Below are positions 23,784 to 25,273 of a stretch of 25,273 nucleotides of DNA, piece by piece. The translations under genes were made by a program, and so were the position numbers. This stretch comes from JAIOPA01 sp964655175 (lineage in GTDB: Bacteria; Eisenbacteria; RBG-16-71-46), in NCBI GenBank assembly GCA_964655175.1, contig CAZZLY010000032.1, positions 1-25,273 of the forward strand. Direction: 5' to 3'. Every line of letters begins with the position of its first letter. Positions within the stretch are counted from its first letter, which is position 1. A model generated the notes under the pieces. It was not told the origin of the DNA. It ran no database searches and saw nothing but the letters and a program-made list of their open reading frames with translations.

Positions 23784-25273
23784 GTGTCCCCGAGTCGTCG
23801 AGAGGTGTTGCGAGCCGGCCTGCTGGCCGGTGGCGCGTTGTTGCTTCCCCGTTGGGCCCGAGCCGATGGCGGTGAATTCGCCTCGGCCGCCGCGTCGTTC
23901 CCGAGCCCGTTCCTGCGGCCGTTCGCCACGGAACTCCCGCTCCCGCCCGTGCCGCGTCCGGCCGCGCCGTTCGCCAGCGCGCGTCAGGTCCCGCCCGGAG
24001 CCGTCTACCACGAGATCCGGGGGCGTGCGGGGATGCACCGCTACCACCCCGATCTGCCGCTGACCGAGGTCTGGGGCTACGAGGACGTGAACGGTCCCGG
24101 GGGCGCCCCGATCACGCCGGGCCCGACGTTCGTCTCGCGTGAGGGCACGCCCATGGTCGTGCGCTTCCGTAACGAGCTGCCCAGCAACCCGATCGGCTTC
24201 GGCGTGCCCAACATGGTGATCCATCGCCACGGTGGCGAGCAGTCGTCCGAGGACGACGGCTATCCGAACGAGTTCTTCCGGCCCGGCGAGTCCAAGGATT
24301 ACGTGTGGCACGAGTTCCGCCACGACGACAATCCCCGTGAGACCCAGAGCCTGCTCTGGTACCACGACCACGTCATGGACTACACCGCCCAGAACGTCTA
24401 CCGCGGCATGTCGGGTTTCTTCCTGCGCTATTCCGACCGCGACCCGGGCGACGAGACCGACACGCGTGGCCTGCGGCTGCCGAGTGCGGCCTACGACATC
24501 GGACTGGCGTTCCAGGACCGCCGCTTCGCGGCCGATGGGTCGCTGGTGTACGACCCGTTCGATCACAACGGCACGCTCGGTGACACGTTCCTGGTGAACG
24601 GCGCGGTGCAGCCGATCCTGCGCGTCAAGCGACGCAAGTACCGCTTCCGCATGCTGTGCGGCAGCAACGCGCGCTACTACCAGATGTTCCTGTCCACGGG
24701 CCAGCCGTTCACGGTGATCGGGACCGAGGGCGGTCTGCTCGAGCGGCCGCTGCAGAGCCCGTCGATCTACATGGCCCCGGGCGAGCGTTACGACGTCATC
24801 CTCGATTTCTCGGCCTACCCGCAGGGCGCCGAGATCGTCATGGAGAACCGCCTCGAACAGAAGTCCGGCCGTGGTCCGGACCGACTCATCCCGTTCGGCA
24901 CGCCGATCATGAAGTTCGTGGTCGACGGCACCGCCGCCGACGACAGCGTCATCCCGTTCCAGTTGCGCCGACCGATCCTCGCGGATCCGTTCCCGCCGGT
25001 GACGCGTCGCGTGTTCGAGATGGGCCGCTCGAAGGGCGGCTGGGTGATCAACGGTGGGCTGTGGGACGAGGCGCGTGTGCTCGCGACGCCTCGACTGGAC
25101 GACGTGGAGATCTGGACGCTCCGCAACGGCGGTGGCGGTTGGCATCATCCCATGCACATCCATCTGAGTCTGTCGCAGATCCTGTCGCGCAACGGGCGCC
25201 CGCCGGGGCCCATCGATGCCGGCATGCGCGACATGGTCAATCTCGGACCGGGGGACGAGGTGGACGTTCGCGT
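23784..25273 (+). CDS. Tat-exported multicopper oxidase, copy 2 (3' truncated by window edge)
   Basis: The first 496 residues of a second three-domain multicopper oxidase are present and run off the window without a stop. The Tat signal is SRREVL (R5-R6), with cleavage expected near ARA-D (residue 27). Ligands seen are H147-R-H149-G, H194-D-H196 in WYHDH, and H454/H455-P-M-H458-I-H460. The HCHxxxH segment lies beyond the window. In the third motif the usual glycine after HIH is leucine. It is closely related to copy 1, for example both have YRFRMLCGSNARYYQMF. GTG 23784 is the only usual start between the in-frame TAA at 23766 and the twin arginines, so the start is well fixed, though its ribosome site is weak. 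Confidence 0.88.
   Translation, partial: MSPSRREVLRAGLLAGGALLLPRWARADGGEFASAAASFPSPFLRPFATELPLPPVPRPAAPFASARQVPPGAVYHEIRGRAGMHRYHPDLPLTEVWGYEDVNGPGGAPITPGPTFVSREGTPMVVRFRNELPSNPIGFGVPNMVIHRHGGEQSSEDDGYPNEFFRPGESKDYVWHEFRHDDNPRETQSLLWYHDHVMDYTAQNVYRGMSGFFLRYSDRDPGDETDTRGLRLPSAAYDIGLAFQDRRFAADGSLVYDPFDHNGTLGDTFLVNGAVQPILRVKRRKYRFRMLCGSNARYYQMFLSTGQPFTVIGTEGGLLERPLQSPSIYMAPGERYDVILDFSAYPQGAEIVMENRLEQKSGRGPDRLIPFGTPIMKFVVDGTAADDSVIPFQLRRPILADPFPPVTRRVFEMGRSKGGWVINGGLWDEARVLATPRLDDVEIWTLRNGGGGWHHPMHIHLSLSQILSRNGRPPGPIDAGMRDMVNLGPGDEVDVR

Overview
The window is very GC-rich bacterial DNA (about 70% by eye), with several GTG starts, genes packed head to tail, and many overlapping stop/start pairs. 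Lipoprotein signals, twin-arginine (Tat) signals, a LolA-like domain and a complete alternative complex III (ACIII) point to a didermic, respiring, heterotrophic bacterium. A GC-rich phylum such as Eisenbacteria, Gemmatimonadota or Myxococcota would fit, but nothing here fixes the phylum.

Region 1 (1-11.1 kb) is mainly central metabolism. It opens with the 3' end of a class II fumarase gene, overlapped by a threonine/serine dehydratase-type gene. These converge on a minus-strand series: malQ (4-alpha-glucanotransferase), tal (transaldolase), pgi (glucose-6-phosphate isomerase) and an exported LolA-like/TlpA-type thioredoxin fusion. tal and pgi overlap by ATGA. A secreted alpha/beta hydrolase diverges from malQ and converges on transketolase (tkt) across a perfect 16-bp hairpin. 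malQ, tal, pgi and tkt together cover alpha-glucan breakdown into hexose phosphate and the non-oxidative pentose phosphate pathway.

Region 2 (11.1-13.2 kb) diverges from tkt. It holds a single-domain rhodanese and an M48-family lipoprotein metalloprotease.

Region 3 (13.25-20.8 kb) is the respiratory core, an actABCDEF operon for ACIII (menaquinol:acceptor oxidoreductase). Its parts are a pentahaem cytochrome, a fused MopB/iron-sulfur protein, two NrfD-type membrane subunits (ActC, ActF), a DUF3341 membrane subunit (ActD) and a monohaem lipoprotein cytochrome (ActE). A near-consensus promoter lies so close to the first ATG that the message should be leaderless. The operon ends in a 14-bp hairpin and no cytochrome oxidase genes follow.

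Region 4 (20.8-25.3 kb) starts with tRNA-Leu(UAA). After a 382-bp gene-free stretch come a Tat-exported three-domain multicopper oxidase (MCO), an SCO1/SenC-type protein with no export signal, a 367-bp gap, and a second closely related Tat-exported MCO that runs off the window. This MCO-SCO-MCO arrangement is the most unusual part of the window and may continue beyond it.
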